64,000 bases of DNA from Asticcacaulis sp. YBE204 (GCF_000495855.1 NZ_AWGF01000001.1:1-64000); one strand, 5' to 3'; shown: positions 45,136 through 57,152, counted from the stretch's first letter. Notes: generated from the sequence alone by a model not told the origin. Made by a program: numbers and translations.

Positions 45136-46320
45136 ATGTTGAATCTCATTTCGCACATCAAGAACGAAGCGCGCCTGCTGCCGTTCTGGATCAAACACCA
45201 TATCGACATGTTCGATACCGTGACCATTATCGACTACGCCTCAACCGACGGATCGCTGGATATCATCCGGTCTTTGGCACCACACTGGCGCATCGTCAGG
45301 TCGCAGAACCTCAACTTCGACGCCAATGACGTCGATTTCGAGGTGATGCAGATCGAATCCTATTTGTCCGGGTGGAAAATCGCCCTGAATACGACCGAGT
45401 TCCTGCTGTGTCCGAATATCCGGGAATTGATCAAAAAGGCCGAACAGGAAGGTATTTACGGCCTGACGGGCGAAGCCTTCGTCATGGTGGACAAGGACCG
45501 TTTGGGCTTCGACGGTCTGGACCCGCACCGCCGGCTTGTGGACAGTCTCCGTTACGGTTTCGACAGCCTGGATATCAATCTTGTTCGTTCGCGCTTATTG
45601 CACCGCTGGAAAACCGGCGCCTATTCTACGGGCCGTCACAACTGGTTCCGCCAACCGGTCTTCCGCACGGATGAACTGGTCTTCGCCTGGATGAGCTATG
45701 CGCCCTGGGACGAGGCCATGCTCAACCGCAAGATGGCGATCGGGCGAGAAGTGCCCGCATCCGACGTGGCGGTCGGTTTTGGCAAAAACCATCTGCGGGC
45801 GTCGAGTCAATTGGAAACGGATTTTGCCGATGCCTGTGTGCGCGCCCTTGATCTAAGCCAGATGAAGGAATGGCAACGCCTTATCTCGGAATCTTCGGAA
45901 CTTCCGGAGCAAATCGAGTGGAAACGCAACCATATAGCCAAGTTCAATCCCCTTTTGAGACTGCCCCTCTTTGGTAACGCGCTGTCCAGTGAAGTCAGCG
46001 GCATTTACGACGATTTGTGGAGCGGTCCCAAAGCACGTTTTGTTATTGTGCCGAAGGCACCCGTAAATCGGATTATTGTGCGAGCTTGGGTTCCCGAAGC
46101 ACTTGTCGAACTACCTGACGACACGGTGATCAGTGTGAATGGCACGGTTCTGAAACAGGTAAGGATTGATCCTCATCTGACGGAGTTTTCTATCGACACC
46201 GAGTTTTCGGCGCATGAGTCTCTTGAATTCCGGATTACGTCAAACCGAACCATGCCGGACAACCCGAACGATGACCGAGAACTCAGCTTTATATTGGCTA
46301 CAATCGAACTCTCGCATTAG
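45136..46320 (+). CDS. GT2-like glycosyltransferase with C-terminal beta domain
   Basis: A 394-residue protein. Residues 1-220 resemble the Glyco_tranf_2_4 family: N-L-I-S-H-I-K-N-E-A-R-L-L-P-F-W-I-K-H-H at the start, then D-Y-A-S-T-D-G-S-L-D-I-I. The last 100 residues are a beta-rich domain ending R-E-L-S-F-I-L-A-T-I-E-L, often seen appended to alphaproteobacterial glycosyltransferases. It follows the methyltransferase gene by 7 bases with no obvious ribosome binding site, so translation may depend on coupling. Its stop is 8 bases from the convergent glmM stop. Confidence 0.75.
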   Translation: MLNLISHIKNEARLLPFWIKHHIDMFDTVTIIDYASTDGSLDIIRSLAPHWRIVRSQNLNFDANDVDFEVMQIESYLSGWKIALNTTEFLLCPNIRELIKKAEQEGIYGLTGEAFVMVDKDRLGFDGLDPHRRLVDSLRYGFDSLDINLVRSRLLHRWKTGAYSTGRHNWFRQPVFRTDELVFAWMSYAPWDEAMLNRKMAIGREVPASDVAVGFGKNHLRASSQLETDFADACVRALDLSQMKEWQRLISESSELPEQIEWKRNHIAKFNPLLRLPLFGNALSSEVSGIYDDLWSGPKARFVIVPKAPVNRIIVRAWVPEALVELPDDTVISVNGTVLKQVRIDPHLTEFSIDTEFSAHESLEFRITSNRTMPDNPNDDRELSFILATIELSH

Positions 46321-46328
46321 GTTTAAAC

Positions 46329-47954
46329 CTAAGCCGTCATTGCCCCGGCTATCTGTTCGACCACGGCCTTGACCTGAGCGGCATCGTCGCCTTCAGCCAT
46401 GACGCGGATCAGCGGTTCGGTCCCGCTGGGGCGCACCAGCACCCGGCCCGACCCTTTGAGGGTGGCTTCACCGTCGGCAATAGCCTGTTTGACCTCGGCG
46501 CGGTTCATCGGATTCTCGCCCGTAAAGCGCACGTTTTTCAGCAATTGCGGCACCGGCTCGAACTGCCGCGCCAGTTCGCTCATCGGGCGTTCGGATTCGA
46601 CCATTACCGCCAGTACCTGCAAGGCCGCCATCAGGCCGTCGCCGGTCGTAGCGTGATCGAGCAGAATGACGTGGCCGGACTGTTCGCCGCCGATATTGAA
46701 GCCGCCGTCGCGCATCTTTTCCATAACGTAGCGGTCGCCGACCTTGCTGCGTTCCAGCGTCAGACCCTTCGACGTCATCAGGCGCTCAAGGCCGAGATTC
46801 GACATGACCGTCGCAACCAGCCCGCCACCTTTCAGCAGGCCCTTTTCAGCCCAGCTTTGGGCGATGATGGCCATGATCTGATCGCCGTCGACGATCTGAC
46901 CCTTTTCGTCGCAGATGACCAGCCGATCGGCGTCGCCATCCAGCGCAATACCGATATCGGCGCGCAGTTCCTTGACCTTCTCTGCCATGGCCTGAGGTTT
47001 GGTCGAGCCGCACTTCTCGTTGATATTAAGACCGTCCGGCGAGACGCCGATGGTGAAAATCTCCGCCCCCAGTTCGTAAAGGGCCGCCGGGGCTGTCTTG
47101 TAGGCCGCGCCGTTGGCGCAGTCGATGACGATGCGCAGGCCCTTGAGGCGCAGGTGCTTGGGGAAGGTCGCCTTGGCGATTTCAATATAGCGATACTGCG
47201 CATCATCGACACGCTGCACCCGACCGAGGCAGTGCGGTTCAGCAATACCGTCGAGGATATTGCCGTCCATGCGCGCTTCGATGGCCAGTTCGACCTCGTC
47301 CGACAGTTTATAGCCGTCAGGGCCAAACAGCTTTATGCCATTATCCGCATACGGATTATGCGAGGCGGAGATCATCACCCCCAGATCGGCGCGCATCGAG
47401 CGCGTCATCAGGGCCACGGCGGGCGTCGGCAACGGCCCGAACAGGCGCACATCCATGCCCACCGAGGTGAACCCGGCCACCAGCGCCGGCTCGATCATAT
47501 AGCCCGACAGGCGCGTATCCTTGCCGATCACCGCCAGATGCCGGCGATTGTCAGACGACATGAACATCTTCCCTGCCGCCATACCGAGGCGATAGGCGAT
47601 TTCCGCCGTCATCGGAAAGCTGTTGACCCGGCCGCGTATGCCGTCGGTGCCGAAATATTTGCGCGTGCGGTTGAGTTCGGTCATGTGCGTCGCCAGTTCG
47701 TCGTTGCGATGTTTCAAAGGGTTGTAGCCATAGTCGGCCAGGGTGTCGCGAAATCCTGTCATCTTGGACGTCACCAGGGCGATGAAGGCGGCCTCTAACT
47801 TATCGACCGTCTCGGCACGCGGGGCCTTGGTCTGACCCGACAGGGCGCGGAAGATGCTCGATTGCGCCAGCCCGGCCACCTCGGCCACTTCGCGGATGGA
47901 AATGCCGGTGGCGTTCAGCGCCGCCTGCAACCTTTCCCACTTACTGTCGCTCAT
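46329..47954 (-). CDS. glmM: Phosphoglucosamine mutase with N-terminal helix-turn-helix domain
   Basis: 541 residues. From about residue 97 this is a full GlmM ([11 protein letters not shown], phosphoserine loop S-A-S198-H-N, D-G-D-A-D-R near 340, R-P-S-G-T-E-P at the end), which converts glucosamine 6-phosphate to the 1-phosphate for UDP-GlcNAc. Usual GlmM is about 445 residues. The extra 90 residues carry a helix-turn-helix ([21 protein letters not shown], about 18-40) of the XRE/LacI sort. GGGAGA precedes the first ATG (47954); no ribosome binding site precedes the internal ATG 47684 that would give ordinary GlmM. It is divergent from glmS and could regulate it. Confidence 0.9.
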   Translation of the reverse strand: MSDSKWERLQAALNATGISIREVAEVAGLAQSSIFRALSGQTKAPRAETVDKLEAAFIALVTSKMTGFRDTLADYGYNPLKHRNDELATHMTELNRTRKYFGTDGIRGRVNSFPMTAEIAYRLGMAAGKMFMSSDNRRHLAVIGKDTRLSGYMIEPALVAGFTSVGMDVRLFGPLPTPAVALMTRSMRADLGVMISASHNPYADNGIKLFGPDGYKLSDEVELAIEARMDGNILDGIAEPHCLGRVQRVDDAQYRYIEIAKATFPKHLRLKGLRIVIDCANGAAYKTAPAALYELGAEIFTIGVSPDGLNINEKCGSTKPQAMAEKVKELRADIGIALDGDADRLVICDEKGQIVDGDQIMAIIAQSWAEKGLLKGGGLVATVMSNLGLERLMTSKGLTLERSKVGDRYVMEKMRDGGFNIGGEQSGHVILLDHATTGDGLMAALQVLAVMVESERPMSELARQFEPVPQLLKNVRFTGENPMNRAEVKQAIADGEATLKGSGRVLVRPSGTEPLIRVMAEGDDAAQVKAVVEQIAGAMTA

Positions 47955-48096
47955 GCCGTCTCCCGGAAATACCGCTTCTTAACCGGTTTGTCGTACAAGG
48001 ACATAAATGGTGACAGCGGATTTGAGACTCTTTCATAGCATTTGAAATATTAATCTGCTACTAAAAACACGCAATTTAACGCGAACCCCTGAATAT

Positions 48097-48115
48097 TATG
48101 GCATAAATCGCCATA
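48097..48115. promoter_or_regulatory. Operator-like inverted repeat before glmS
   Basis: TATGGC, 7 bases, GCCATA, ending 23 bases before the glmS ATG in the 184-base glmM-glmS gap. The dyad has the size expected for a helix-turn-helix dimer. Also in this gap are AACCGGTT (47981-47988) and TAGCA...TGCTA arms near 48036-48060. Confidence 0.5.
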
Positions 48116-48138
48116 TACAGGCTCACGGAGACGATCAC

Positions 48139-49977
<1,839 letters not shown>

Positions 49978-49980
49978 AAC

Positions 49981-51111
49981 CTAAAACGGCGTCAGCCGTT
50001 TAAAATCCGGACTGAGCAGATCGGCGGGCGGCATCACATCCGTTGGCTTAAGGTGCCCGCGCCGAAAAGCGAGCGGCTCCGCGGTTATCTTTTCAAGCAC
50101 CGGAAAATAGCTGTCCGCATAAAATTCCAGCCGCGCCCCGTCTCTGGTCAGGCACTCATAGCCACCGCCATGTTCCGTCGTCCAGCCCTTGCGCCAACAC
50201 GGCTCGTTCAGGCGCATCTGTGGCGGCTCAGTATCAGGGTTGTCCGACGCATAGGGTTCGATTTCGACGCTGTGATCAATGGACAACTCGAATATACCCT
50301 GCGCGTCCTGCCGCACGATTATTGCGCCCCACCGACTTTTGTACGTCCGTGTAATTTCACCTGTCGCATCGATCCGATCCTGCACCTCGATGCCACCTAA
50401 ATGCCTGACGGTAGATGTCCAGCTTTCAGACTGGTCCAGTGGCAAGGTCTGTGTCCAGCGCAATCTGGTTTCATGGTTTTGCGTACCTTTTGGGTCAGGC
50501 AACCATTCTCCCCATGTCGATAAAAGCGTTATATCCGCAGGCAAGACCATATCCTCGACCGGAGGTGTAAGGCGCTTGATTTTCGTTGCCCGAGCCTCGC
50601 TCCCCCCATAGGCGTCCTGAGTCTTATACCAAAGAATGATGCCATCCTGTGTGGCGCAAAAGGTCTCTGTCATTTCATCCCGTTGCAGACGCCAGACTGC
50701 ACAGGTTTCCCCCAGCACCTTATCGGTCCCTTCTGTCCGTACGGGTGTTGGTAAATCATTGTCGCGCAAAGCATTGTATACGAGATAGGCGAAATCATTT
50801 TTCCTGTACTCGCCATAGCGCGACCTGAAACGCCCATAACGCCAAATTTCGTGGCGCTTCACGTTTATAAGCACGCTTTCCCGTGCGCCAAATAACCCCA
50901 CCCGATCCAGATATGTACCCCCTACCCACTCTTTACGGCGCTGAACCACGATGCGATCCGATGCATCTAGGTAGCCGCTGATACGCATTTCCACCACATG
51001 ATCAACGGCATCCGGCATGGCATACAGGACCTCGACCGGATCATCCAAAAGCTTTGCTTCGGCTGTCGCCGCACAAAGCCAGATTATCAGCGTCCATAAA
51101 ATCCATTTCAT
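49981..51111 (-). CDS. Secreted protein of unknown function
   Basis: About 376 residues with a clear signal peptide (M-K-W-I-L-W-T-L-I-I-W-L-C-A-A-T-A-E-A, cleavage after residue 19). The mature part is beta-rich and has several cysteines (C-A-V-W, T-F-C-A-T, E-P-C-W, Y-E-C-L) that could form disulfides in the periplasm. I do not recognise the family. The ATG at 51111 fits the signal peptide and has GGAGGGG upstream, better than 51135. It converges on glmS with 3 bases between stops and is divergent from fbp, with repeat copy C between them. Confidence 0.7.
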   Translation of the reverse strand: MKWILWTLIIWLCAATAEAKLLDDPVEVLYAMPDAVDHVVEMRISGYLDASDRIVVQRRKEWVGGTYLDRVGLFGARESVLINVKRHEIWRYGRFRSRYGEYRKNDFAYLVYNALRDNDLPTPVRTEGTDKVLGETCAVWRLQRDEMTETFCATQDGIILWYKTQDAYGGSEARATKIKRLTPPVEDMVLPADITLLSTWGEWLPDPKGTQNHETRLRWTQTLPLDQSESWTSTVRHLGGIEVQDRIDATGEITRTYKSRWGAIIVRQDAQGIFELSIDHSVEIEPYASDNPDTEPPQMRLNEPCWRKGWTTEHGGGYECLTRDGARLEFYADSYFPVLEKITAEPLAFRRGHLKPTDVMPPADLLSPDFKRLTPF

Positions 51112-51249
51112 AGTTCTGGCCCCTCCATTCAACAATCCTAGCGCATTCTCTTAATGGCCGGAAGGCCGATCAATCGCGTGACCACCCGGCAAGCTTGCAC
51201 CAAACGAAAGGGCCTGATAGGTCGTTGCGGATAATTCCCAACTTTCTTG

Positions 51250-51297
51250 TCGCGCATTTGATTCCAAAAACCGCTACACACTTTTTGGAATGCGCTA
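51250..51297 (-). repeat. 45-bp intergenic repeat, copy C
   Basis: Reverse-complement copy of the family at 19619 and 29746: perfect inner arms TTCCAAAAA/TTTTTGGAA around CCGCTACACAC, flanked by GCGCAT/ATGCGC. It contains GATTC (GANTC). It lies in the divergent gap between the secreted protein gene and fbp, 21 bases before the fbp start. Confidence 0.82.
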
Positions 51298-51317
51298 ATA
51301 ATACCGGACCTCATTTC

Positions 51318-52301
51318 ATGACCCAGACCTTAAGCCAGTATCTCGACGCGGCCAAATTACCGATCAGCCCCGAACTCAACCGCCTGATCCTCGCCATGGC
51401 CGCCTCGTGCGCCGAACTGAGCGACATCATCGGCACCAGCTCGCTGAACAATCTGCAAGGGGCGCTGGATCAGGAAAACGTGCAGGGCGAGGTGCAGAAG
51501 AAGCTCGACGTGCTGTCGAACGAGTTGTTCATCCAGCCCGAGCGCTGGCACGGCACGGTCGCGGGCATCGCCTCCGAGGAAATGGACACGCTGATTCAGG
51601 TGGACGCCAAGGGCGACTATTTGCTGATCTTCGATCCGGTCGACGGTTCCAGCAATCTCGACGTCAACGGCACGGTCGGCACGATCTTTTCGATCCTCGA
51701 TGCCCCGAAAACCGGTGCCGATCTGACCGAGGCCGATTTCCTGCGTCCCGGCAGCGAACAGGTCGCGGGCGGTTACGTTCTGTATGGCCCGGAAACCCAG
51801 CTGGTCCTCACCTTCGGGCAAGGCGTGGCGATCTTTGGCTATCACCGTCACAAGAACGACTGGTTCCTGATCCGCGATCAGGTGCAGATCCCGGTCTCGA
51901 CGCGCGAATTCGCCATCAATGCCTCGAACCACCGCCACTGGCACCCGCCGGTCCGTCGCTATATCGACGAATGTCTGGCCGGTAAGGACGGCGTGCGCGG
52001 GACGGATTTCAACATGCGCTGGCTGGCCTCGATGGTAGGCGACGTGCACCGCGTCATTTCGCGCGGCGGCATCTTCATGTACCCCAGCGACACGCGTCCG
52101 AATGTCAGCAACGGTAAGCTGCGCGTGCTGTACGAAGCCAATCCGATCGCCTTCCTGATCGAACAGGCCGGCGGCGCGGCGATCAACGGCCCGGATCGTA
52201 TCCTCGATCAGATGCCGGGGAAGCTGCACCAGCGGACGAGCGTGATTCTGGGGTCGCGCGAAGAGGTGGAACGCGTCCAAAGCTATTTCCGCGAAGCGTA
52301 A
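51318..52301 (+). CDS. fbp: Fructose-1,6-bisphosphatase, class I
   Basis: A 327-residue gluconeogenic enzyme. Metal-binding E-E-M-D and F-D-P-V-D-G-S-S-N-L-D, Y-V-L-Y-G-P-E-T, R-Y-I-D-E-C, R-W-L-A-S-M-V-G-D-V-H-R, and L-Y-E-A-N-P-I-A-F-L-I-E-Q-A-G-G are all as in class I FBPases. The start is the ATG at 51318; the open frame beyond it reads through repeat copy C. It supplies fructose 6-phosphate, the substrate of glmS nearby. A perfect terminator follows. Confidence 0.96.
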   Translation: MTQTLSQYLDAAKLPISPELNRLILAMAASCAELSDIIGTSSLNNLQGALDQENVQGEVQKKLDVLSNELFIQPERWHGTVAGIASEEMDTLIQVDAKGDYLLIFDPVDGSSNLDVNGTVGTIFSILDAPKTGADLTEADFLRPGSEQVAGGYVLYGPETQLVLTFGQGVAIFGYHRHKNDWFLIRDQVQIPVSTREFAINASNHRHWHPPVRRYIDECLAGKDGVRGTDFNMRWLASMVGDVHRVISRGGIFMYPSDTRPNVSNGKLRVLYEANPIAFLIEQAGGAAINGPDRILDQMPGKLHQRTSVILGSREEVERVQSYFREA

Positions 52302-52314
52302 GCTTTGAAATTGG

Positions 52315-52360
52315 ATATGAAAACCCCGCCTCAGATCAGTCTGAGGCGGGGTTTTCATAT
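52315..52360. terminator. Strong bidirectional terminator after fbp
   Basis: A perfect 21-bp stem (52315-52335 and 52340-52360) with a 4-base TCAG loop, GC-rich in the middle and A4/T4 at the outside, 13 bases after the fbp stop. Confidence 0.95.
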
Positions 52361-52604
52361 TCTATACCTCCCTGCCTTTGGCGAGGAGGGGGACCGCACG
52401 AGCCTGCCGTTAGGCAGGTGAGATGTGGTGGTGGTGGCCTTCGCCGTCGCACCCTCGCGCTCATCGGGCCAGCCGATTTATGCGCGGTATTTACGCGAGC
52501 CCCCCACCGTCTGCGAAACCTTTGGTTTCGCATCCACCTCCCCCAGCACGCTGGGGGAGTATGAAAGTATGAGCCAACTAACGGGTGCAGGGGCGAGCCC
52601 CTGC
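52361..52604. repeat. Palindrome-rich gap between fbp and the FNR gene
   Basis: With the terminator above, this fills a 303-base gap without a gene. It holds successive short hairpins: CCTGCC/GGCAGG near 52402-52417, TGCGAAACC/GGTTTCGCA (52512-52532), CTCCCCCAGC/GCTGGGGGAG (52538-52559) and GCAGGGGC/GCCCCTGC near 52588-52605, the last next to the FNR stop. No T-tract follows them. They look like REP-type units. Confidence 0.6.
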
Positions 52605-53825
<1,221 letters not shown>

Positions 53826-53830
53826 TCATT

Positions 53831-54793
53831 ATGTCGCGTGACCGTTTGCCGCCACTGTCGGCGCTGCGTGTGTTTGAAGCCGCCGCGCGCCACGAAAGCT
53901 TCAAGCACGCCGCCGAAGAACTGTTCGTCACGCCCGGCGCGGTGTCGCAGCAGATTCGTTTGCTGGAAGAGCATGTCGGCGTCGAACTGTTCGTGCGCGA
54001 CGGCCGCCGGGTAGTCCTTAGCGACGCGGGCAAGGCCTCGTCGATCATCCTCAAGGAAGCCTTCGAGAAGATGTTCGAGGCGACCCGTGTCATGCGTCAG
54101 ACCCAGCAGAAGGGCCGCGTCACGGTTTCCGTCGCCCCGTCCTTTGCCGCCAAGTGGCTTATGCCGCGTCTGGGCGACTTTTCCGCCGCCAATCCCGACA
54201 TCGACGTCTGGGTGTCCGCCGACATGGCGACAACCGACTTCGCCGTGTCCGACGTCGATCTGGCCATCCGCTACGGCACCGGCAACTACAACAACGTCAA
54301 TGTCGAGCATCTGCTGGTCGAGGCTGTCCTGCCGGTCTGCTCGCCTGCCCTGTTCGACGCCGCGCCCATCCGCAAGCCCGCCGACCTGATGCATCACACG
54401 CTGCTGCACGATGTCAGTTCCGACCTCGACCCGTCCGATCCCGACTGGGCGATGTGGCTGAAAGGACATGGCGTTGACGGTGTCGATCCGTCGCGCGGCC
54501 CGCGCTTCAATCAGAGCCACATGGTCATCGAGGCCGCCGTCGCCGGTCGCGGCGTGGCGCTCGCCAAACGTACCATCGCCGAGGCCGATTTGCGCGCCGG
54601 TCGCCTGCGCGGCCTGTTCAACGAAAAGGACGCCCCGGTCAGCTTCGGTTACCATCTGGTGTGGCCGCAGACGCGCGAGCCGTCGCTGGCCCAGACGCGA
54701 TTCATGGACTGGCTGCGCGCTCAGGCCCGCGACGGTGGTCACGCGACCGCCAGCCCGCAAGACCGTCCGGTCTTTGCGGCGCAGGGAATCTAA
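53831..54793 (+). CDS. LysR-family regulator, GcvA type
   Basis: A 320-residue LysR regulator. The N-terminal winged helix (L-S-A-L-R-V-F-E-A-A-A-R-H-E-S-F-K-H-A-A-E-E-L-F-V-T-P-G-A-V-S-Q-Q splits into the usual helix-turn-helix near 25-45) and the effector domain starting with V-S-V-A-P-S-F-A-A-K-W-L-M-P-R-L are typical of GcvA-like proteins. The target and inducer are unknown; the divergent FNR-type reductase gene is a candidate. The ATG at 53831 has GGGAG five bases upstream. Confidence 0.87.
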   Translation: MSRDRLPPLSALRVFEAAARHESFKHAAEELFVTPGAVSQQIRLLEEHVGVELFVRDGRRVVLSDAGKASSIILKEAFEKMFEATRVMRQTQQKGRVTVSVAPSFAAKWLMPRLGDFSAANPDIDVWVSADMATTDFAVSDVDLAIRYGTGNYNNVNVEHLLVEAVLPVCSPALFDAAPIRKPADLMHHTLLHDVSSDLDPSDPDWAMWLKGHGVDGVDPSRGPRFNQSHMVIEAAVAGRGVALAKRTIAEADLRAGRLRGLFNEKDAPVSFGYHLVWPQTREPSLAQTRFMDWLRAQARDGGHATASPQDRPVFAAQGI

Positions 54794-54799
54794 GTGCTT

Positions 54800-54912
54800 T
54801 CCCTTCTCCCCCGTGGGGAGAAGGTGGCGCAAAGCGCCGGATGAGGGGGAAACCACAAGCGCGTGACTTGCCCCCTCACCCCAACCCTCTCCCCATAGGG
54901 GAGAGGGGGCTA
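54800..54912. repeat. Palindrome cluster between the LysR gene and cysK
   Basis: Four hairpins in about 110 bases: CCTTCTCCCC/GGGGAGAAGG, GGCGC/GCGCC, TGAGGGGG/CCCCCTCA enclosing an unpaired part, and CCCTCTCCCC/GGGGAGAGGG. It fills the convergent gap and may act as a terminator for both genes, but the form is that of genome-wide BIME-like palindromes. Confidence 0.7.
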
Positions 54913-54930
54913 ATGCGCGGATTTCTAAAT

Positions 54931-55938
54931 TCACCCCTCGCTCCACGGCGGTGTCGGCAGGCCCTTGGAGGCCAGAAACTCGGCGTTGAATATCTTCGAA
55001 GCATAGCGGTTGCCGTAGTCACACAGCACAGTGGCGATGGTCTTGCCGGGGCCGATCTCTTTCGCCAGCTTGATCGCACCAGCGACGTTGAGCGCCGACG
55101 AACCGCCGACGACCAGACCCTCGTAGCGGTCGAGATCGAACAGCACCGGCAGCCACTCTTCGTCGGCGACCTGATAGCTATAGTCCGGCGTAAAGCCTTC
55201 GAGATTGGCCGTGATGCGGCCCTGACCGATGCCCTCGGTGATCGAAGTGCCTTCGGATTTCAGTTCACCGGTCGTGTAGTAGCTGTACAGCGCCGCGCCG
55301 TACGGATCGGCCAGACCGATCTTGATATCGGGGTTGAACCCGCGCAGGCCCATACCGACGCCCGCAAGCGTCCCGCCCGACCCGACCGCGCAGATAAAGG
55401 CGTCGATCTTACCGCCGGTCTGGGCCCAGATTTCCGGCGCCGTGGCGTCGATATGGGCGTTGCGGTTGGCGACATTGTCGAACTGGTTGGCCCAAATGGC
55501 CCCGCCCGGTTCAGTCTTTGCCAGTTCTTCGGCCAGACGCCCGGAATAGCGGACATAGTTGTCCGGGTTGGAATAGGGCACGGCATCGACTTCGATGAGC
55601 TTCGCGCCCAGCATACGGATGGCGTCCTTCTTTTCCTGCGCCTGCGTGCGCGGAATGACGATGACCGCCTTATAGCCCAGCGCATTGGCGACCATAGCCA
55701 GACCGATGCCGGTATTGCCCGCCGTACCCTCGACGATAGTACCGCCGGGTTTCAGCAGGCCCTTCTTTTCCGCGTCGCGGATAATCCACAGGGCGGCGCG
55801 ATCCTTGATCGACTGACCCGGATTGAGGAACTCCGCCTTGGCCAGAATCTCGCAGCCTGTCTGCTCCGACGCGCGGTTGAGACGGATCAGGGGCGTATCG
55901 CCGACAAGGTCGAGCACGGAGGATACGGTTTTGGCCAC
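54931..55938 (-). CDS. cysK: Cysteine synthase A
   Basis: A 335-residue fold-type II PLP enzyme that makes cysteine from O-acetylserine and sulfide. The PLP lysine lies in P-G-Q-S-I-K-D-R near residue 45; the substrate loop is E-G-T-A-G-N-T-G-I-G, where the second position is Ala rather than the usual Ser; V-G-S-G-G-T-L-A-G-V binds the phosphate; the C-terminal region reads D-Y-G-N-R-Y rather than D-S-G-E-R-Y. It is therefore a variant of the CysK family, so activity with another acceptor is conceivable. AAGGAG lies before the ATG at 55938. It is divergent from thrB, with a 245-base gap containing no recognisable motif except TTGACA near 56060. Confidence 0.88.
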   Translation of the reverse strand: MAKTVSSVLDLVGDTPLIRLNRASEQTGCEILAKAEFLNPGQSIKDRAALWIIRDAEKKGLLKPGGTIVEGTAGNTGIGLAMVANALGYKAVIVIPRTQAQEKKDAIRMLGAKLIEVDAVPYSNPDNYVRYSGRLAEELAKTEPGGAIWANQFDNVANRNAHIDATAPEIWAQTGGKIDAFICAVGSGGTLAGVGMGLRGFNPDIKIGLADPYGAALYSYYTTGELKSEGTSITEGIGQGRITANLEGFTPDYSYQVADEEWLPVLFDLDRYEGLVVGGSSALNVAGAIKLAKEIGPGKTIATVLCDYGNRYASKIFNAEFLASKGLPTPPWSEG

Positions 55939-56183
55939 GGAAAACTCCTTTGAAGTCGGTTTGCGCTATTGGATTTACACCGCAATCCCAAGCGATAGAT
56001 TCTCACCCGGTGGTTTAGCGCGACTTACAGATATGGTGATGGCCTTATAGAGCAAGGGTTTGACAGCGGTCAACGCGACCGCACAAAGTTTGCGAATGGC
56101 TTGCAAAATCTCATGTCCCTATTGTCGAAAGGGGATTGCCTCGCCTATAGCAGGGCTAACGCGAATAAGGGCACCTGGGGCGC

Positions 56184-57152
56184 ATGGCCGTATTTACAAA
56201 AGTATCTCTGGACGAGGCCCGCGCCTATCTGAGCCAGTACCAGATCGGCGACCTGCTCCACCTCGAAGGGATCGAGGAAGGCGTCTCCAACACCAATTTC
56301 AAGGTCGAGACGACAACGGGTCTCTATGCCCTGACCCTGTTCGAGGCGGCGACGCCCGAAGAGGACCTGCCCTATTTCATGGACTATACGCTGCATCTGG
56401 ACCGAAAGGGCTATCCCGCACCGGGGCCAGCCATCATGCGGTCGGGCGAGAGCATCGGGCGCATCAACGGTAAATCCTGCGCCCTGATCAAGTGGCTGCC
56501 CGGACGCTGGCCGCGCAATCCCGATGTGCGGCACGCCGCGTCGGCGGGGGAGTATCTGGCGAAGCTGCACACCGCAGGTGCCGACTTCCCCCAGCACCGC
56601 GACAATTCGATGGGGATCGCGGTGTGGGACCACCTGATCGCACGCTGCGAGCCGCGCGCGGCGCAATCGGCGCGTGCCGAAGCCATTCTGGCCGATTTCC
56701 GCGCCGAAGTGGCGTATCTGAAAACCGTATGGCCGGAAACGCTCGAAAAAGGCGCGATCCATGCCGACTATTTCACCGACAACGTCCTGATGGACGACGA
56801 CGGTCAGGTCACCGGCGTCATCGACTATTATTACGCCTGCACCGATTTCTACGCCTACGATCTGGCGGTGTCGTTCAATGCGTGGGGCTTCACGCCCGGT
56901 GGCCAAGCCATCCCTGAAATGATAAGCGCCTTCGTCAAGGCCTATCACAAAGAGCGCCCGTTGTCGGACGCCGAAATCGCCGCCCTGCCGCTGTTTGCGC
57001 GAGGGTCGTCGGTGCGGTTTACACTGACGCGGCTTTATGATCTTTTGAATCACGACCCCAGTTGGGTGGTGAAGCCGAAAGACCCGGAAGCCTTCTACCG
57101 TCGGCTGGAATATCATCGGGCGATCGAAGCCGGAGAGGATTACTTCAAATGA
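56184..57152 (+). CDS. thrB: Homoserine kinase (APH-type)
   Basis: A 322-residue protein kinase-like enzyme of the ThrB type found in alphaproteobacteria and Pseudomonas. E-G-V-S-N-T-N-F-K-V-E-T-T-T-G-L-Y-A-L forms the nucleotide loop, H-A-D-Y-F-T-D-N-V-L is the catalytic loop (Asp as base), and V-I-D-Y-Y-Y-A-C-T-D the metal motif. It phosphorylates homoserine for threonine synthesis. Its stop overlaps the start of the following methyltransferase gene by 4 bases (ATGA). Confidence 0.93.
   Translation: MAVFTKVSLDEARAYLSQYQIGDLLHLEGIEEGVSNTNFKVETTTGLYALTLFEAATPEEDLPYFMDYTLHLDRKGYPAPGPAIMRSGESIGRINGKSCALIKWLPGRWPRNPDVRHAASAGEYLAKLHTAGADFPQHRDNSMGIAVWDHLIARCEPRAAQSARAEAILADFRAEVAYLKTVWPETLEKGAIHADYFTDNVLMDDDGQVTGVIDYYYACTDFYAYDLAVSFNAWGFTPGGQAIPEMISAFVKAYHKERPLSDAEIAALPLFARGSSVRFTLTRLYDLLNHDPSWVVKPKDPEAFYRRLEYHRAIEAGEDYFK

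Noticed and set aside
47955..48138. glmS ribozyme in the glmS leader
   Set aside because: The ribozyme is known from Gram-positive bacteria; the 184-base gap is AT-rich and shows no double pseudoknot core.
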